Below the pieces are notes generated by a model, which worked only from the letters and a program-made list of their open reading frames with translations, was not told where the DNA came from and searched no databases. Of a stretch of DNA of 64,000 nucleotides, positions 25,101 through 37,249 are shown one piece after another (positions within the stretch are counted from its first letter, which is position 1; every line of letters starts with the position of its first letter). The position numbers and the translations under genes were made by a program. Origin of the DNA: Copromyces sp. CBS 386.78 (Eukaryota; Ascomycota; Sordariomycetes; Sordariales; Sordariaceae); contig MU839150.1 in NCBI GenBank assembly GCA_030685235.1, positions 173,181-237,180 of the forward strand. The letters run 5' to 3'.

Positions 25101-26168
25101 GAACAAAGTGCAAATAGGGGAACTGACTTGAGAGCCGACTGGGAAACCATGGCGCAAAGACATGGCAGACACACATGGACACGACGATGGATGGAAAAGA
25201 GTTACCATTGAGACTGGGCCGCCGTTTGTTTTCTTTTGGGAGACTTTGAGGTTTAGGAGGGGACCGACCTCCTCGGCATGCTCAAAGTACATTTCGTAGA
25301 AGCCCCCCACGCGTGTTAGCAACACGCAGTTGTCAAACTTTTGCATGTTATGGCGATGTTGTTGGATCACTGCTGGGTAAGCTGGTCCCTGGTCTTCCTG
25401 CTGCGGTAACGGGAAAGACTCGTCGGGAAGGAGGGCACCCTGAGGGATCTCCTTCAACCGGACCGTCCTGGTCTTGCCTCTTTTACGCTTAGTTGACGAC
25501 TCATCTTCCTCTACCTCGGCTGCTTCCTCGGTAGCTCCTTCTACGGGCAGCAGAGGCTCTTCGACCACAGTGTCTGGCGAAGTGGCCAGGTCGTCCAACT
25601 GGACGGTCTTCCGCCTACCCCGTTTAACCTTGGCAGAATCCGTGTCCTCATTCAGCTTTGAATCTCTCTGGGCATCCAAAACAGGATCGGCAGTTAGCGT
25701 AGTCTGAGACTCTGGTAGCTGATCCAGCTGCAGAATCGTCCTCTTGATCCTTTTGCGGCGAGTCGTAGATGTGCCTTCGTCCTGGACCGACTCCTCCACC
25801 ACGAGAAGAAGGCCGTTGACGGCGGACTCAACGACAGGCGGAAGGGGCAGATCGTTCAACTGCACAACGGTCCGGGTCTTTTTGCCGCGATTCTGAAGCT
25901 GAAACAGTCGAGGACAAGACGACGTGATGTCGACAACGGGCCGGGCGGGGACGGCGAGTAGCAAGCTGGGGGGTCTAGGCCCGGCCGAGGTGCGCGAGGT
26001 CTGAGTGGTGGCATATCTACCGACACTGACAGCAGCACCACGACAACGTCCAACAGTGGCGGCAGCGGTTCGGATGTTATTAACAACGCATGGGCGACAA
26101 CAGCTGCTTTGGCCGAGAGACGCTATCCAGAGGCGCGGAACCTGTTTTGGGCGCGGGGGCAGCATCAA
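22126..26168 (-). CDS. msh1: Mitochondrial DNA mismatch-repair protein, MutS homologue
   Basis: Three exons on the minus strand, 26168-25206, 25079-24248 and 24185-22126, encode 1,284 residues. The introns are 126 bp (after PVSM, before AGFPFFQLERH) and 62 bp (inside NEWLS). Residues 1-60 are Arg/Ala/Ser-rich and poor in acids, as in a mitochondrial presequence. About 95-242 is a linker with four copies of a basic RTV-QL-DLP-like motif. MutS domain I starts near 264 (QQHRHNMQKFDNCVLL, VGGFYEMYFEHAEEVG). Connector and core follow, with a low-complexity Gln/Asn insertion near 785-800. The ATPase has Walker A GPNMAGKST at 1081-1089 and Walker B FVIMDEIGRGT with D1160 and E1161. Msh1 maintains mitochondrial DNA. 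The protein is longer than yeast Msh1 because of the linker repeats and Ser/Pro-rich inserts. The first of two adjacent Met codons is used; the second is equally possible. Confidence 0.94.
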
Positions 26169-29100
26169 GAATCGGCGATTATGGCCTGTTGCTTTTCGAT
26201 GGTTTCCTAGTTGGGCCTAGGATTCTTGGAATGCGAAGACGGAAAAACGTGTGGTACTGACGCGACCCAAGTATGAGCGTATGCCTGATGCACAGAATGG
26301 CGCGCAGTTCCGGGAATACCTCTTGAAATATCTGCCGTCAAGGTCCGCGATCAACGTGGAGAGGCGTGATCAATGTCGTGAGGGAGGGGTTGAAGGAGGG
26401 GGGGGGGGAGGCCATGTAGTGACCAAAAAGAGACCAAAATGGCATGGAAATCTCGACAATCAGGTGCAAACGGTCGAAAATGGACCCGGCAACTGAAAGT
26501 GAATCTCCAAAAGTGGGGACAATTGTTTCTCCTCTGTCCCGTTCGGGTGCCATCGCGCCATTCAACGTCAATCCCCCTGTTTGTGCGAATTCTGTCAGTG
26601 ATGCTTGCCCTGGGACATCCCTTGTTTGTGCCTGAAAACCATTCGGAGATCGACGGAGAAGGCCTGGAAGCCCGCATAGTTTGATCGCAAACAAAACAAT
26701 CCACCCAGCTACGGACAACCACTAACACCACCGACTCCCAGATCTCGGACTGTGCTCTAGGACAATCCCCGGTCAACAAACGCTAGCAATGAACATGGAG
26801 ACCTCGCAAGGCAACATGGTCACTTTGTCAAATCTGGTCGCGACTCAGCGCGATTTTGAGCGACACGGTCTGGGGAACCTGGCTCGTCTGGTTGCGTGTC
26901 GCTACTTATTCAATGCATGTCGATAACCTGGTAAAACGGGCAGAACGGAATGGGGCCATGGCTTGCCCTTGCCCCGGTTTGTTTCTCTGTTTTTTTTTTT
27001 TTTTTTTTTTTCGCCTCTCCCGAATTCCGCTCCCGCAAGACTAACAGTATTGTCACGATATACCGGTAACCCGACTAACTAGGAGCGATTCCACTTTTGC
27101 GAGACCGGTTCCTTCCATGTGGCATTCAACGACAGCTCATCGGCCCATCTGCCAGCACAATCAGATGGTCATCCAACAAACTGAGGAGAAAGGAATTACA
27201 TATCCGATTCATGCTCGGGGAGAGAAGGGCCTTTACGACGACGTTTCGCATTACCATTTTCCGGTTCATTTCCCCATCGGAGGATCCCCACAGACGCGAA
27301 CGGACATGGCGCTCTCTCGCTCTGCCGAATACCGAATCTCGGTGGTTTGACGCCCGTAACAGGAAGCAACGAAGCGGAACAGCTAGATTCAGCGAGATGA
27401 GCAAACGCGCAAGCCACACCCGCGCGCACCCTACTGAATGTCCGAGTCTGGGCCACCCGTGCTCACAGCCTGTGGTTTGGTGATCCAGCGTCTCGCATTA
27501 TTAAGCGATTCCACGTTTCACCGAATCACTGATCTGTTTCGCTTTTCGTCATGAGTGATGAGAGCTTGGACACCAACGGACGAACGATGGTTTGGGACGG
27601 GCGATAAAGGAGACTGTGGAAGGATGTTGTGCCTCATCTTTGATTACATACCGCTTACCATGCTTGATTACGCCCATCGGCACCAGCAGGACGGTCACGG
27701 CTGAATCTACGATCCGACTAGACCAGCCTTGACCAGACAGCCCGAGTGTGTTTTGGTTTCTCGTTTCTGAATCCAGTGCCTGATGATGCGTTGTTAAATG
27801 ACGCTGAGATCTTGCAACGATCTAGACGCTGCAACCAAACGGCGGTCTGTCCCGAAGGACGGTGATGGACTCCAGCAAAAAGAGACGAGTTTGAAAAACG
27901 ACCAGACCAACAACGCCAATGAGTGTCAGCCGAAACTGGGAACCAGACGGGAGTCAACCACCAAATCTATTTGATGCTCATCACCATGAGGAGTCCGAGT
28001 AAAGGACAAACCGTCAAAGGCCGGGGAGGGGGCCGGGATGAGGCCCGGTATGCACTGCTGCCATTGCAATTCCCGCGCCTGACTGGCATGATTCAAGTGT
28101 GGCCCGATTGTGCCCCTTGGCCTGGCTGTGAATGGATGGGCCTCGGTGGCCACTGGCCGGCAAGTAATCGGCATCGACCGATTTTGGCCCATGTTGTACC
28201 AGTTCTGCCACCATTTCCAGCCTTGCCGAACCCTTTCTCAGACCATTTTCATCAGCTCCGCCTGCCAATCCTAGCGTAACCCCGTCAACCACACCTTATC
28301 ACCTACCCTATTCTCGGCATCTTGCGAGCACCAGTTAGGGAGCTCCGTTGGTACGTAGCAAGTCGTAGCACTGAGGTGGTAGCGTCCCAAGAAGACCCCA
28401 ATCCTGGCAACAACGCAGACTCTCCCTCGGTACCTCTTTGGTAGGGCCTGGACACTCGGCTAGAACCCTCCCTCAGGACCCTTTCACTCCACCATCTGCA
28501 CCAGCAACATCATGGCCAAACACACCCGACTTCTCTCTTGGACTGACAGTCCGCCCGTCTGTTAAAGGGGCGCGGGGGGGCGCGGGGGGGGGGGGGGGCG
28601 GGGGCGGCGGGGGCGGGGGGGGGGCGGGGGGGGGGCGGGGGGGCGGCGGCGGNNNNNNNNNNCCCACACTTAAACTCAACACAATCCAACACACAAAACA
28701 TGGGCACACCCACCCCCATTTGTTCTTTTTCTTAAACTCCGCCGGGATTTTTCCCCCCCCCCCCCCCCCCCCCCCCTTTCCAAGTTCAAATCCCGGAAGG
28801 AAAAAAATAGGACGAGGAGCCGTCAAATAACATGGACGCACTTAATCTAGCATGCGCGTCGTAGGTGGCCGTCCAGGGTGCGGCCCCGAGGGACGTCAAA
28901 GTCGTGATTATTCCTTAAGGTACCAACCATCAGGTGTAGTCAGCCTTGAGTTATAAATCAGACCTTTCCTTCCCCCACTCTCCGCAGGGCTTCACTCAAG
29001 ACCATTTCTGTTTGTTTTAACGTGGTCAACTCTTCGTATCCCTTGTTCAACGTTTATCATACAAAATCAGTTGTCCATAACATTCTGCCAACGACATACG

Positions 29101-29286
29101 ATAACATAACCCTTGGTATTAATAAGCTTGCGCTAGTATTACCAACAAACATCGCCTCAGCTACTACTACACCAACATATCTATATCACCAACGACCTTG
29201 GCGACAAGTATCTCAAAACGAGCAAAATATCACTTCACGACATTTTAAACAATCATCTGCACATACTCGCCACTTCAGTAATCATT
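26169..29286. other. 3.1-kb intergenic region with homopolymer runs and an assembly gap
   Basis: This stretch separates the divergent starts of msh1 and the 29287 gene. Several open frames of 60-130 codons occur on both strands but overlap one another, lack consistent codon bias and resemble nothing I know, so none is called. A poly-T run lies at about 26990-27011. G-rich DNA from 28566 leads into ten Ns at 28653-28662, and a poly-C run lies at 28753-28776. The last 300 bp (AC-rich, TATCACC/ACTACTAC words) looks like 5'UTR of the downstream gene. Confidence 0.55.
28653..28662. other. Assembly gap (10 N) flanked by G-rich and C-rich runs
   Basis: Ten Ns follow about 85 bp of almost pure G with scattered C. 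The true length and content here are unknown, and the adjacent homopolymers are likely to be poorly resolved. Confidence 0.95.
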
Positions 29287-30666
29287 ATGATGACGGCGCC
29301 GATGCCGCATCCGTTCCAAGCCCACGTTCCGGCGACACCTCCCCCGGAGCAGCCGTTATTCGCCAAGGGCCCAATGTCTCCCGATATGTCCAAGACAACA
29401 ACCACAACAACCTCTCAACAAGAAGCCTTCTTCAACATGTTTGCCGCGCATACGCAGCAAGTACGGGAACAGCAACGACAAAAGCAACGACAGCAAGATG
29501 CGCAGCAGCAACAGCCAACCCCCGTCTCCTCCCGGCAGTCCAGCAGCAGCGCTCCCGTACCACCACCACAATCACAAAGCCGAACACCACCACCACAGAC
29601 ACAAACAAATCTCCCATTTGGCATGAAGACGAACCCTGTGACAGGAACAGATGCAGCAACGATCCCCACTCTCGACCCCACATACCTCGCCATGGCCTCG
29701 CGCATCGCCGCCTACTACCAACAACGGTGCCAAGCCATCGCCAACTTCCAGCAGCAGCGGTGCCAGCAGTGGGCCAACATGCAGCGCGCCAAGTGCCAGG
29801 AGATGATGCAGGCTACCATGCTGGTGGTGGCCTGGTACATTCGGGATCGGATTCAGCGAAGGCGAAGGAAGCAGAAGAGGGTGTTTAAGCGCGGGTTGGA
29901 GCAGAGGGAGAGGCAGCGCTTGATGTGCCAGCAGTCCCGAGGAAATGGAGGAGGATATGGAGGGAACATAAAAGTGACGAAGGGGGAGGTGGTCAGGAGG
30001 TGGGTTTTGGATGTGCCTATTGGGGTTTTACCACCCACGGCTTCTTCTCCGGGTGCCCCGACTGCCGGTACAATAGAGAAGGGGAAGGTCCCCCAGCCAT
30101 CACCAGAAGTCCACGAACCCCTCCAAGACCCAGCCGAAGCCATTTTTTCTCTGGGCGGCCGCCACGGGGAAGACTTGCCGGAAACCAAGACCGAAGACAA
30201 AGACTCCCAGCTTTACACCATCGCGGATAACCTGATCAAGTCACAGCTGGCGAGGATCGACGTCCCGCTTTTGGGGGTGTTGAATCTGGATGAGAGCGAT
30301 AGTGAGGAGAGTTCGGAGGAGGAATATGAGGAATACGAAGATGATGAGTATGAGGATGATTATGAGGAGGGAGAAGAAGAAGAAGAAGAGGAGTATGAAG
30401 ACGAGGAATACGAAGAGGAGGAAGGGGATGGGGAAGAAGAGGAGAATGTGGTGTATGAGTGCGTATACGGGAACGATCAGCAGGGACCGAAGGTGAAGGT
30501 TACTGCTGTTCCCTCGCTACATCAACATCAGCAGCAGCAGACGTACACAAAGGTGGAAGACGCTGTTGTCATGTCGCCGGAGGGGACGGGGTCGGAGGAG
30601 GTCCAGTTGGGCACCACAGGGTCGGGAAGCGCGGGGAGAAAGAGAGGAGCGAGCGAGATTTCGTGA
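29287..30666 (+). CDS. Uncharacterised Gln-rich protein with hendecad Cys repeats and acidic C-terminus
   Basis: A single-exon frame of 459 residues starting ATGATG. I do not recognise the family. Residues 1-130 are Gln/Pro/Thr/Ser-rich and probably disordered (AHTQQVREQQRQKQRQQ). At 145-175 three consecutive 11-residue units place Cys-Gln at 148, 159 and 170 (QQRCQAIANFQ, QQRCQQWANMQ, RAKCQEMMQAT). They are followed by a hydrophobic segment MLVVAWYIRDRI and the basic run RRRRKQKR at about 190-198. Residues 315-390 are a near-continuous Glu/Asp/Tyr tract (EEYEEYEDDEYEDDYEEGEE). The C-terminus ends SAGRKRGASEIS. The basic run could be a nuclear localisation signal and the 11-residue period suggests a coiled coil; both are inference. 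The long AC-rich leader upstream fits a transcribed 5'UTR. Confidence 0.7.
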   Translation: MMTAPMPHPFQAHVPATPPPEQPLFAKGPMSPDMSKTTTTTTSQQEAFFNMFAAHTQQVREQQRQKQRQQDAQQQQPTPVSSRQSSSSAPVPPPQSQSRTPPPQTQTNLPFGMKTNPVTGTDAATIPTLDPTYLAMASRIAAYYQQRCQAIANFQQQRCQQWANMQRAKCQEMMQATMLVVAWYIRDRIQRRRRKQKRVFKRGLEQRERQRLMCQQSRGNGGGYGGNIKVTKGEVVRRWVLDVPIGVLPPTASSPGAPTAGTIEKGKVPQPSPEVHEPLQDPAEAIFSLGGRHGEDLPETKTEDKDSQLYTIADNLIKSQLARIDVPLLGVLNLDESDSEESSEEEYEEYEDDEYEDDYEEGEEEEEEEYEDEEYEEEEGDGEEEENVVYECVYGNDQQGPKVKVTAVPSLHQHQQQQTYTKVEDAVVMSPEGTGSEEVQLGTTGSGSAGRKRGASEIS

Positions 30667-33382
30667 AGCGCGGAGATTTAGCTGTTTCGGCCTTTCTCTG
30701 TTTGTTTCTTTTGCTTTATGCTGGATGGGATACCACATAGATCGGGGTTCGGCACAGTACAGCGAAGGGAAAGGGGAAACACCGGGGCTTTTTTGGGTAA
30801 CGGGTTATGGTCATGGCGACGGTTTATGCTCGGGGCGGCGGCGTTGATTCCGGGGTTTCACACACACACACACACACACGCAACATAGCACAACACCTTT
30901 CCTTTCGTACATTGCTTGGATGATAGGGTAGCGTATGTACATACTTCTCTCTCATCTAACTTACCTTACTTCACCTTTCACTTGCACTTAGTAGCAATGA
31001 ACTACATACTCGACTTTACCTCTAATGAACACAACACAGACGAAACCATCCACCTACTTATTTTGAACACACACAAAACCCAGCAGTGACGGAAATCCAT
31101 TTGCCTTTGCCTGCCCCGTGATTCCGACAACGAGATGGTGTCGTGGTGTCTTGTGACAGGTGGTACTACCCCCATCCCTCAAAAGAAAAAGTAAAATTGC
31201 AATGGTAACACGGACCGGACCTGTGCTCGAGTGATCGAGTCCGAGTCCGTTGTTGTAGTTGTGTCTCCGGAGTCTCGCCTACCTATCTGCCCTGTTGTCA
31301 AATGTATGCCTGCCGGGACAACAGGGCAGCAGGGTAGCAGGGCAGCAGAACAGCGAAAAGGGACCGACTTTGGCCAGTCCAAGAAGGAGTATTTGACTCC
31401 TTGAGCCCTGATTGCCTGGGACAGATATTGGTTGTTCGAGGTGGCGTGGTAGTGATACAAGAATCTGCACACACGCACACGGCACACGACGAACGAGGCG
31501 AGACACATACGAGACAAACCTACAGAGACAGACAGCATGCAGAACCCTTCTAGATCCATTTTTTCCCCCGCCATATTAAATCAAACCTTTAATGTCTTCT
31601 TTACCTCTTCTCAGTTTGGCTTATCAGAGCCATCTGTTCCTTGTCAAGTTTCACAACAAACATTAATGACAGGACGATGAGACAAGACAGCGAGACAGCG
31701 ACAATTCGATTGAATTGTGTGTTCGGGTCTGGAACCCACCAAACTGCCAAAGAAATCGATCTGTGTTTGAGGGAGGCGACTTGGCGATCATGGACCCTTT
31801 TTCATCTCTCAGTTGCTTGGATGGAATAAGAATGTGTCATATGTTGTCAGAGTTCCATTCCATGTCTTGGGTTGTCTGATCTGCGTTCCGAAATATCCAA
31901 TATCAAAACCACCTTGACAGAAATGGGGGCCAAACGGGGGCTCGGGGGGGCCGAATCCTCGGGACGGATACCTGTCTGTATGTAGAGAGAAGAGGCCAGA
32001 ACTACCAAGGAGGAAGAAGCTCGTATCAAACACAACCCGAGAGGCGTATGTATCTGATCGGCTATTTCGGATGGAAGGACGGATGGGATACTTTGCTTGC
32101 CAGTTCGCAAACCTTACCGACCTTGAAGATGTAAGATGGAAAGGAAAAAAAAAGTCATGTAGTTTAGAGAAGAGTGTAGTGTGTTTCACGATGTATGGTC
32201 GGCCAACGCGGTTGCTGAAACGGGACGGGAACAGTCGACGGCTAGGCGTGTTGTCGTGGTTCCTCGTCGTTTGAAGGAACTAGATCGACCGCATGCGTGT
32301 AAATGCGTGTAATGCATTCACACTTCTTAAACTCCTGAAAGTTACGACATGTTGGGGTCCAAATTGGCTGTTGCTGTACAAGAGGCTGTTGCACTCACTT
32401 CATGTTTTCTGCAGTGCAGGCGCCTTTGTTCCCCCGCCTTCTGATAGGCTGGAAGAGGAAAGATCGAGTTCAACTGGACGGACGAGGAAAGAGAAATCAT
32501 CAAAGTGAGGGCATGGTGAACATGGCTTCCCCGCATTTGTCCCCTTTGCCCCCTGTACTTGCTATTTTTCTGATGTTTCAGGCGTGGCTTGCAGTGGATA
32601 TACCCCGGCCACAACGCTCAGCCCTGACAGCAACGAGCAGGAACAGCTCAGCACTGCGCACAGGGCAAGCGGCCGCGGATTGGACACCCGACACCACCGA
32701 CCCTGACCGGCCAGCAGCCCGATCTCCACTCGGAAAGAACCACCTCCACCTCAGGGCCAGCCAGCTGCCAGCCTGCCAATTCAGCACTTCCTCACACGGA
32801 CTTGTAAGGAAACATTGGCAGAAGATTGGATCCGATACCAACCCCCCCCGTCGGTCGGTCCGTCCTTTTTGCAAGCATTTCCTCTTTTCCTCCTCCATTC
32901 CATTCCTGGTTGCTCCTCCTCCTCGACCCGCGATTGACCCCCCCCAGACTTGTTCGCTGGCCGCAACCTCCTCTACAAACCAAAGACAACACTCGCGTCC
33001 CGAAACATACACCACGATACCAATACCAATACCGTCCGTTGGCCCCAATGTGTACAGCAGATTCGTTAGTTTCGTCAGAAATATAGCCGTGTGCCAAACA
33101 GACAGACGCTTTACCTAAATCTTCTTTTTCAAATAACTCGAGAACCTGGTGGATGACTTGTCGTGTTATGACCTACGCTTGACCATACCTCTACTACCTT
33201 ATCTACCGCTCGACCTCTAAGCCTATACAACCTTTACCTAGTTCCTCTCTACGATTGCTACCTTAGCAGCTTATATCTACGCTCCTCCTGCCGGCAAGAT
33301 CCTAGATTATCTCGTCCCCCCGTCCCCCCTCTCGACTACTCGACTCTCATACCAACACCATACACCCTTGGTATATCAAAAG
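30667..33382. other. 2.7-kb intergenic region upstream of the alpha-mannosidase gene
   Basis: No gene is supported. A (CA)n microsatellite lies at about 30859-30879, just past the 3' end of the preceding gene. The region near 31310-31360 has GGGCAGCAGGGTAGCAGGG-type short repeats. From about 33,120 to 33,360 the DNA is strongly pyrimidine-rich (CTACTACCTTATCTACC), typical of a fungal promoter/5'UTR. A 238-codon open frame at 32402-33118 has low-complexity, unbiased sequence and is judged spurious. Confidence 0.55.
30859..30879. repeat. (CA)n microsatellite
   Basis: About ten CA units in the 3' flank of the 29287 gene. Confidence 0.9.
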
Positions 33383-36300
33383 ATGGGCGGGGAATCAGCA
33401 ACCCAGCGCAAGCCTATCTCGGCCTACCCGGTACGCGCACCCAAGCCTGTGGGCCAATACATCGCCAACATCTACAAGGATCGCATCAGTCAGTTCTACG
33501 CAAAGGGACAATGGGAAAACAACAACCTCAATACCATGATGTTTGAGGGCGTCGCCTCGGGCGAGCCCCATGTCGAGCTGTCCGTCTGGGATGCCCCCGG
33601 CCAGGATCGACCAACCTTTGACGAGGCCGTCAAGCACGAGTTCAGAAAGACAGAAGTCGGCTCTTGGTTCGGTCCTGCCTGGTCTACCCACTGGTTCAAG
33701 GTCATCCTCACAGTCCCCCAGGACTTGCGCGACAAGAGGCTGCTCGAACTCCACTGGGACGCCAACAACGAGGGCATGGTTTGGACGCATGATGGCAAGC
33801 CGCTCCAGGGTTTGACGGGCGGTGGTGAACGTACCGAGTGGATACTGCCGGACTCGTTCCGTGACGGAAAGGAACATACCATCTACATCGAGATGGCCTG
33901 CAATGGCATGTTTGGTGCAGCAGGAGGGGGCGATATTATCCAGCCTCCTGACCCGAACAAGCACTTTCGTCTCGATAAGGCCGAGATCGTGGCCGTGAAC
34001 CCGGATGCCCGGCAGTTATACATCGATATCTGGATTATTGGAGATGCAGCACGCGAGTTCCCCAGTGAGTCGTGGGAGCAGCATCAGGCGCTGAAGACGT
34101 GCAATGAGATTATCGAGGCCTTTGAGCTCGGCAACAAGGACTCCCTCAAAAAGTGTCGGGAGATTGCTCAGCAGTACCTTGGTCCGGACGTTGACTCGGC
34201 CAGGGTGTACGATACGAAGAAGGGAAAAGAGCCGCTTGTTTTTGGTATCGGCCATTGTCACATCGACAGCTGCTGGCTATGGCCCTGGGATGAGACGAAG
34301 CGCAAGGTGGCTCGATCATGGTCCAACCAGTGTGACCTGATGGACCGCTACCCAGAGCTCAACTTTGCTTGTTCCCAAGCTCAGCAATACAAGTGGTGCA
34401 AGCAGCTATATCCCCATGTCTGGGAACGTGTCAAGAGAAAGGTGTCCGAGGGCCGTTTCCATCCTATCGGAGGTAGCTGGGTTGAGCACGACACCAACAT
34501 GCCCAGCGGCGAATCTCTGGTCCGGCAGTTCTTGTACGGCCAGCGCTTCTTTGAGAGCAACTTTGGAAAGCGGTCACAAACATTCTGGCTGCCCGACACT
34601 TTCGGCTATTCCAGCCAACTGCCCCAGCTCTGCCGCCTCTCTGGCATGACCCGGTTCCTTACCCAGAAGCTGAGCTGGAACAACATTAATAAGTTCCCCC
34701 ACACGTCCTTCAACTGGGTTGCCCTCGACGGCACGCAGGTCATCTGCCACATGCCTCCCTCAGAGACGTACACCGCCGAGGCCCACTTTGGCGATGTTAA
34801 GCGCAGCATGTCACAGCACAAGTCTCTCGACCAAGACCATACGTCCTTGCTCGTCTTTGGCAAGGGAGATGGGGGCGGCGGCCCGACATGGCAGCACCTA
34901 GAGAAGCTTCGTCGCTGCCGTGGTATCAGCGATACCGTTGGTCTTCTACCGCGGGTGTCCTTGGGCGGCTCGGTGGATGACTTCTTCGATAGTCTCGAGC
35001 GGAAGGCTGATTCGCTAGTCACCTGGTTTGGCGAACTGTACTTTGAGCTGCACCGCGGAACGTACACTACGCAAGCGAACAACAAGAAGTTCAACCGGAA
35101 GGCCGAGTTTGTGCTGAGGGATATCGAGCAGCTAGCAACGATTGCTTCACTTAAGGAGAAGGATTACAAGTATCCAAAGAAGGAAATCGATGAGATGTGG
35201 GAGGCAACGCTGCTCTGCCAGTTCCACGATTGTCTTCCTGGCAGCTCGATCGAGATGTGCTATGATGATTCGGATAAGGTATGTTTGGACTTGATCGGCT
35301 GTTTGTGGCGAAACCTTACTAACTTTATTTTCAAAGCTATATGCGCAAATCTTCAAGACCGGCGCAAAGCTCTTGAAGGATGCCTGCAAGGCACTGGGCG
35401 TATTCGAAGTAGAAACTACAAGCATGGAGCGTGGCATCACCCTCAACACTCTGCCATGGTATCGCGAGGAACTTGTTGAGATATCGAAGGGTGTATTCGG
35501 CCTTGCCAAGGGTGTAGGACCTCTCCTCAAACTCCAACAATACGAAATCAGGCAAGAGGAGGATGGAGTTAAACTCCACAAGCTATCCAACGGAGTCTTC
35601 GTACTCGAGAATAAGCGCCTGAAGGTCCGAGTCGAAGCCGGCACCATCACGTCCCTCTACGACAAATACGACAGGCGTGAGATCATCCCCGAAGGTCAGC
35701 GCGCCAACCAGTTCGTCCTCTTCGACGACAAGCCGCTATACTGGCAAGCCTGGGACGTCGAAGTCTACCACCTTGACACGCGCAAGGAGCTCCAGTCCAG
35801 CGAAACCCAAGTCCATGAGGAAAAGTCACACCGCGTCAGCGTCATCACCAAGACCAAGATCTCTGACGAGTCGCACATCTCCACCATCATCAGCCTCTCG
35901 GCCGCCGTCAACGAGCTCCAGTCCTATGTCGAAGTCCAGTCTACCGTCGAGTGGCACGAAACCATGAAGTTCCTCAAGGTCGAATTCCCCGTCGACATCC
36001 GCAATACGGAAGCCTCCTACGAAACCGCATTCGGCATTGTCCGCCGCCCAACCCACTACAACACCTCCTGGGACATGGCCAAGTTCGAAGTTTGCTGCCA
36101 CAAGTTTGCCGATCTGTCCGAGCACGGCTACGGCGTTTCGATCCTCAATGACTCCAAATACGGCTTCGCCACCACCGGTTCTCTCATGCGCCTCTCCCTC
36201 CTCCGCTCCCCCAAAGCCCCCGACGCCCACGCAGACATGGGCTCGCACACCATCCGCTGGGCCATCTTCCCGCACACGGGTTCCTTGGGAGCCATGACCG

Positions 36301-36710
36301 TCCGCAAAGCCTACGAGTTCAACAACCCGCTTAAACTCCTCGAATCACCTCATGACTTCGCTGCTCTCGACGAACAGGAACCACCCGTCTGGTTCACGGA
36401 TAACTCCAACCCATCCCTCATCCTCGACACCATCAAGCGCGCCGAAGACGACGAGGATGTATCCGTCGAGGAGGACGAAAGCCCGCTGAAGAAGAAGAAG
36501 GGCCAGAGCGTGATTCTCAGGATCTACGATTCGTTGGGCGGACGCGCGAGAGGTACTATCGAGACGAGGTGGCCGGTTAAGAGAGTCAGCAAGGTCAATG
36601 TGCTGGAGGATGAGGTGGAGGAGGTTACGGGCTTCGATGTGGCGGAGGGGAGGTTTGAGGTTGATTTGAGGCCGTTTGAGGTTGCGTCTTATCGGTTGGA
36701 GTTGGCATGA
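33383..36710 (+). CDS. ams1: Alpha-mannosidase, glycoside hydrolase family 38 (Ams1 type)
   Basis: Two exons, 33383-35278 and 35337-36710, give 1,089 residues. The 58-bp intron has GTATGT, branch CTAAC and AAG, and joins DDSDK to LYAQIFKTGAK. The start is the ATG at 33383 (AAAAGATGGGC); upstream in-frame codons offer no ATG. GH38 landmarks are present: the zinc-binding GHCHIDSCWLWPWDET with H293 and D295; FWLPDTFGYSSQLPQ with the nucleophile D405; and QFHDCLPGSSI with zinc ligand H615. The C-terminal half supplies the beta-sandwich domains (KRLKVRVEAGTITSLYDKYDRREI, FAALDEQEPP, PFEVASYRLEL). No signal peptide is visible, which fits the class that acts in cytosol or vacuole on free oligosaccharides and reaches the vacuole by a non-secretory route in yeast. 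A Glu/Asp-rich loop near 1010-1030 is a lineage insertion. Confidence 0.95.
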
Positions 36711-37249
36711 GTTTGGGCTAGTGGGAGCGGGACGGGATGGATCATGGAGTTGTGTTGGGGTGGCGGAAGAAAGTAAGGTGATGGAGAGAAGTCAACGGTT
36801 GGTGTGGTGTGGTCTGTGATGTCTGTAACGATGCGATGATTGCTATGAAACTTTTGACGATGACGGGAACCATGGGAAGCCAATTTTGTAAAAGAGCTGG
36901 GAAACAAGAAGGGGGGGAGGGGGGTTGGCGCAGGGTCTATCTAAGAGAGCTAGAAGGGGGAAAATAGTGGCGACGAAATGCTCAATGAACAGAGTGCAAG
37001 AAAGCAAAAGAGTGCGAGAAGGCGTCAGCCATGGTAGATAGGACCGCATCAGGACAAGGACTGTTGGAGATTGTATTTTTAGGGTATCTGGAGTGACGAC
37101 TGATAGTTATCACTAGCCATCAGGTTCCATGATCACAATAAGTGTGTTGAACATTTCAAGTTCATAAAAAACCATCTCTCCCCTCTTTGGCGTTTTGTCT
37201 CGAAGCTTAACTGTTGTCTCCATCCATGGCTGCCTAGACTACTTGTTTA
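36711..37249. other. 3' flank of the mannosidase gene, no gene seen
   Basis: 539 bp with no supported gene. It includes a G-rich patch near 36911-36930 (GGGGGGGAGGGGGG) and AT-rich sequence suitable for 3' end formation. Short open frames on the minus strand show no recognisable features. Confidence 0.5.

Noticed and set aside
27923..28292. Pair of about 90-118-codon frames on both strands
   Set aside because: Overlap each other, no family resemblance, no splice or start context.
29022..29888. Overlapping 288-codon frame upstream of and across the 29287 gene
   Set aside because: Begins at GTG, runs through AC-rich leader and then through the Gln-rich coding region in the wrong frame; a compositional shadow.
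32402..33118. Plus-strand open frame of 238 codons upstream of the mannosidase
   Set aside because: Low-complexity Pro/Ser/Thr sequence without domains, overlapping equally long frames on the other strand and lying in a typical promoter/leader region.
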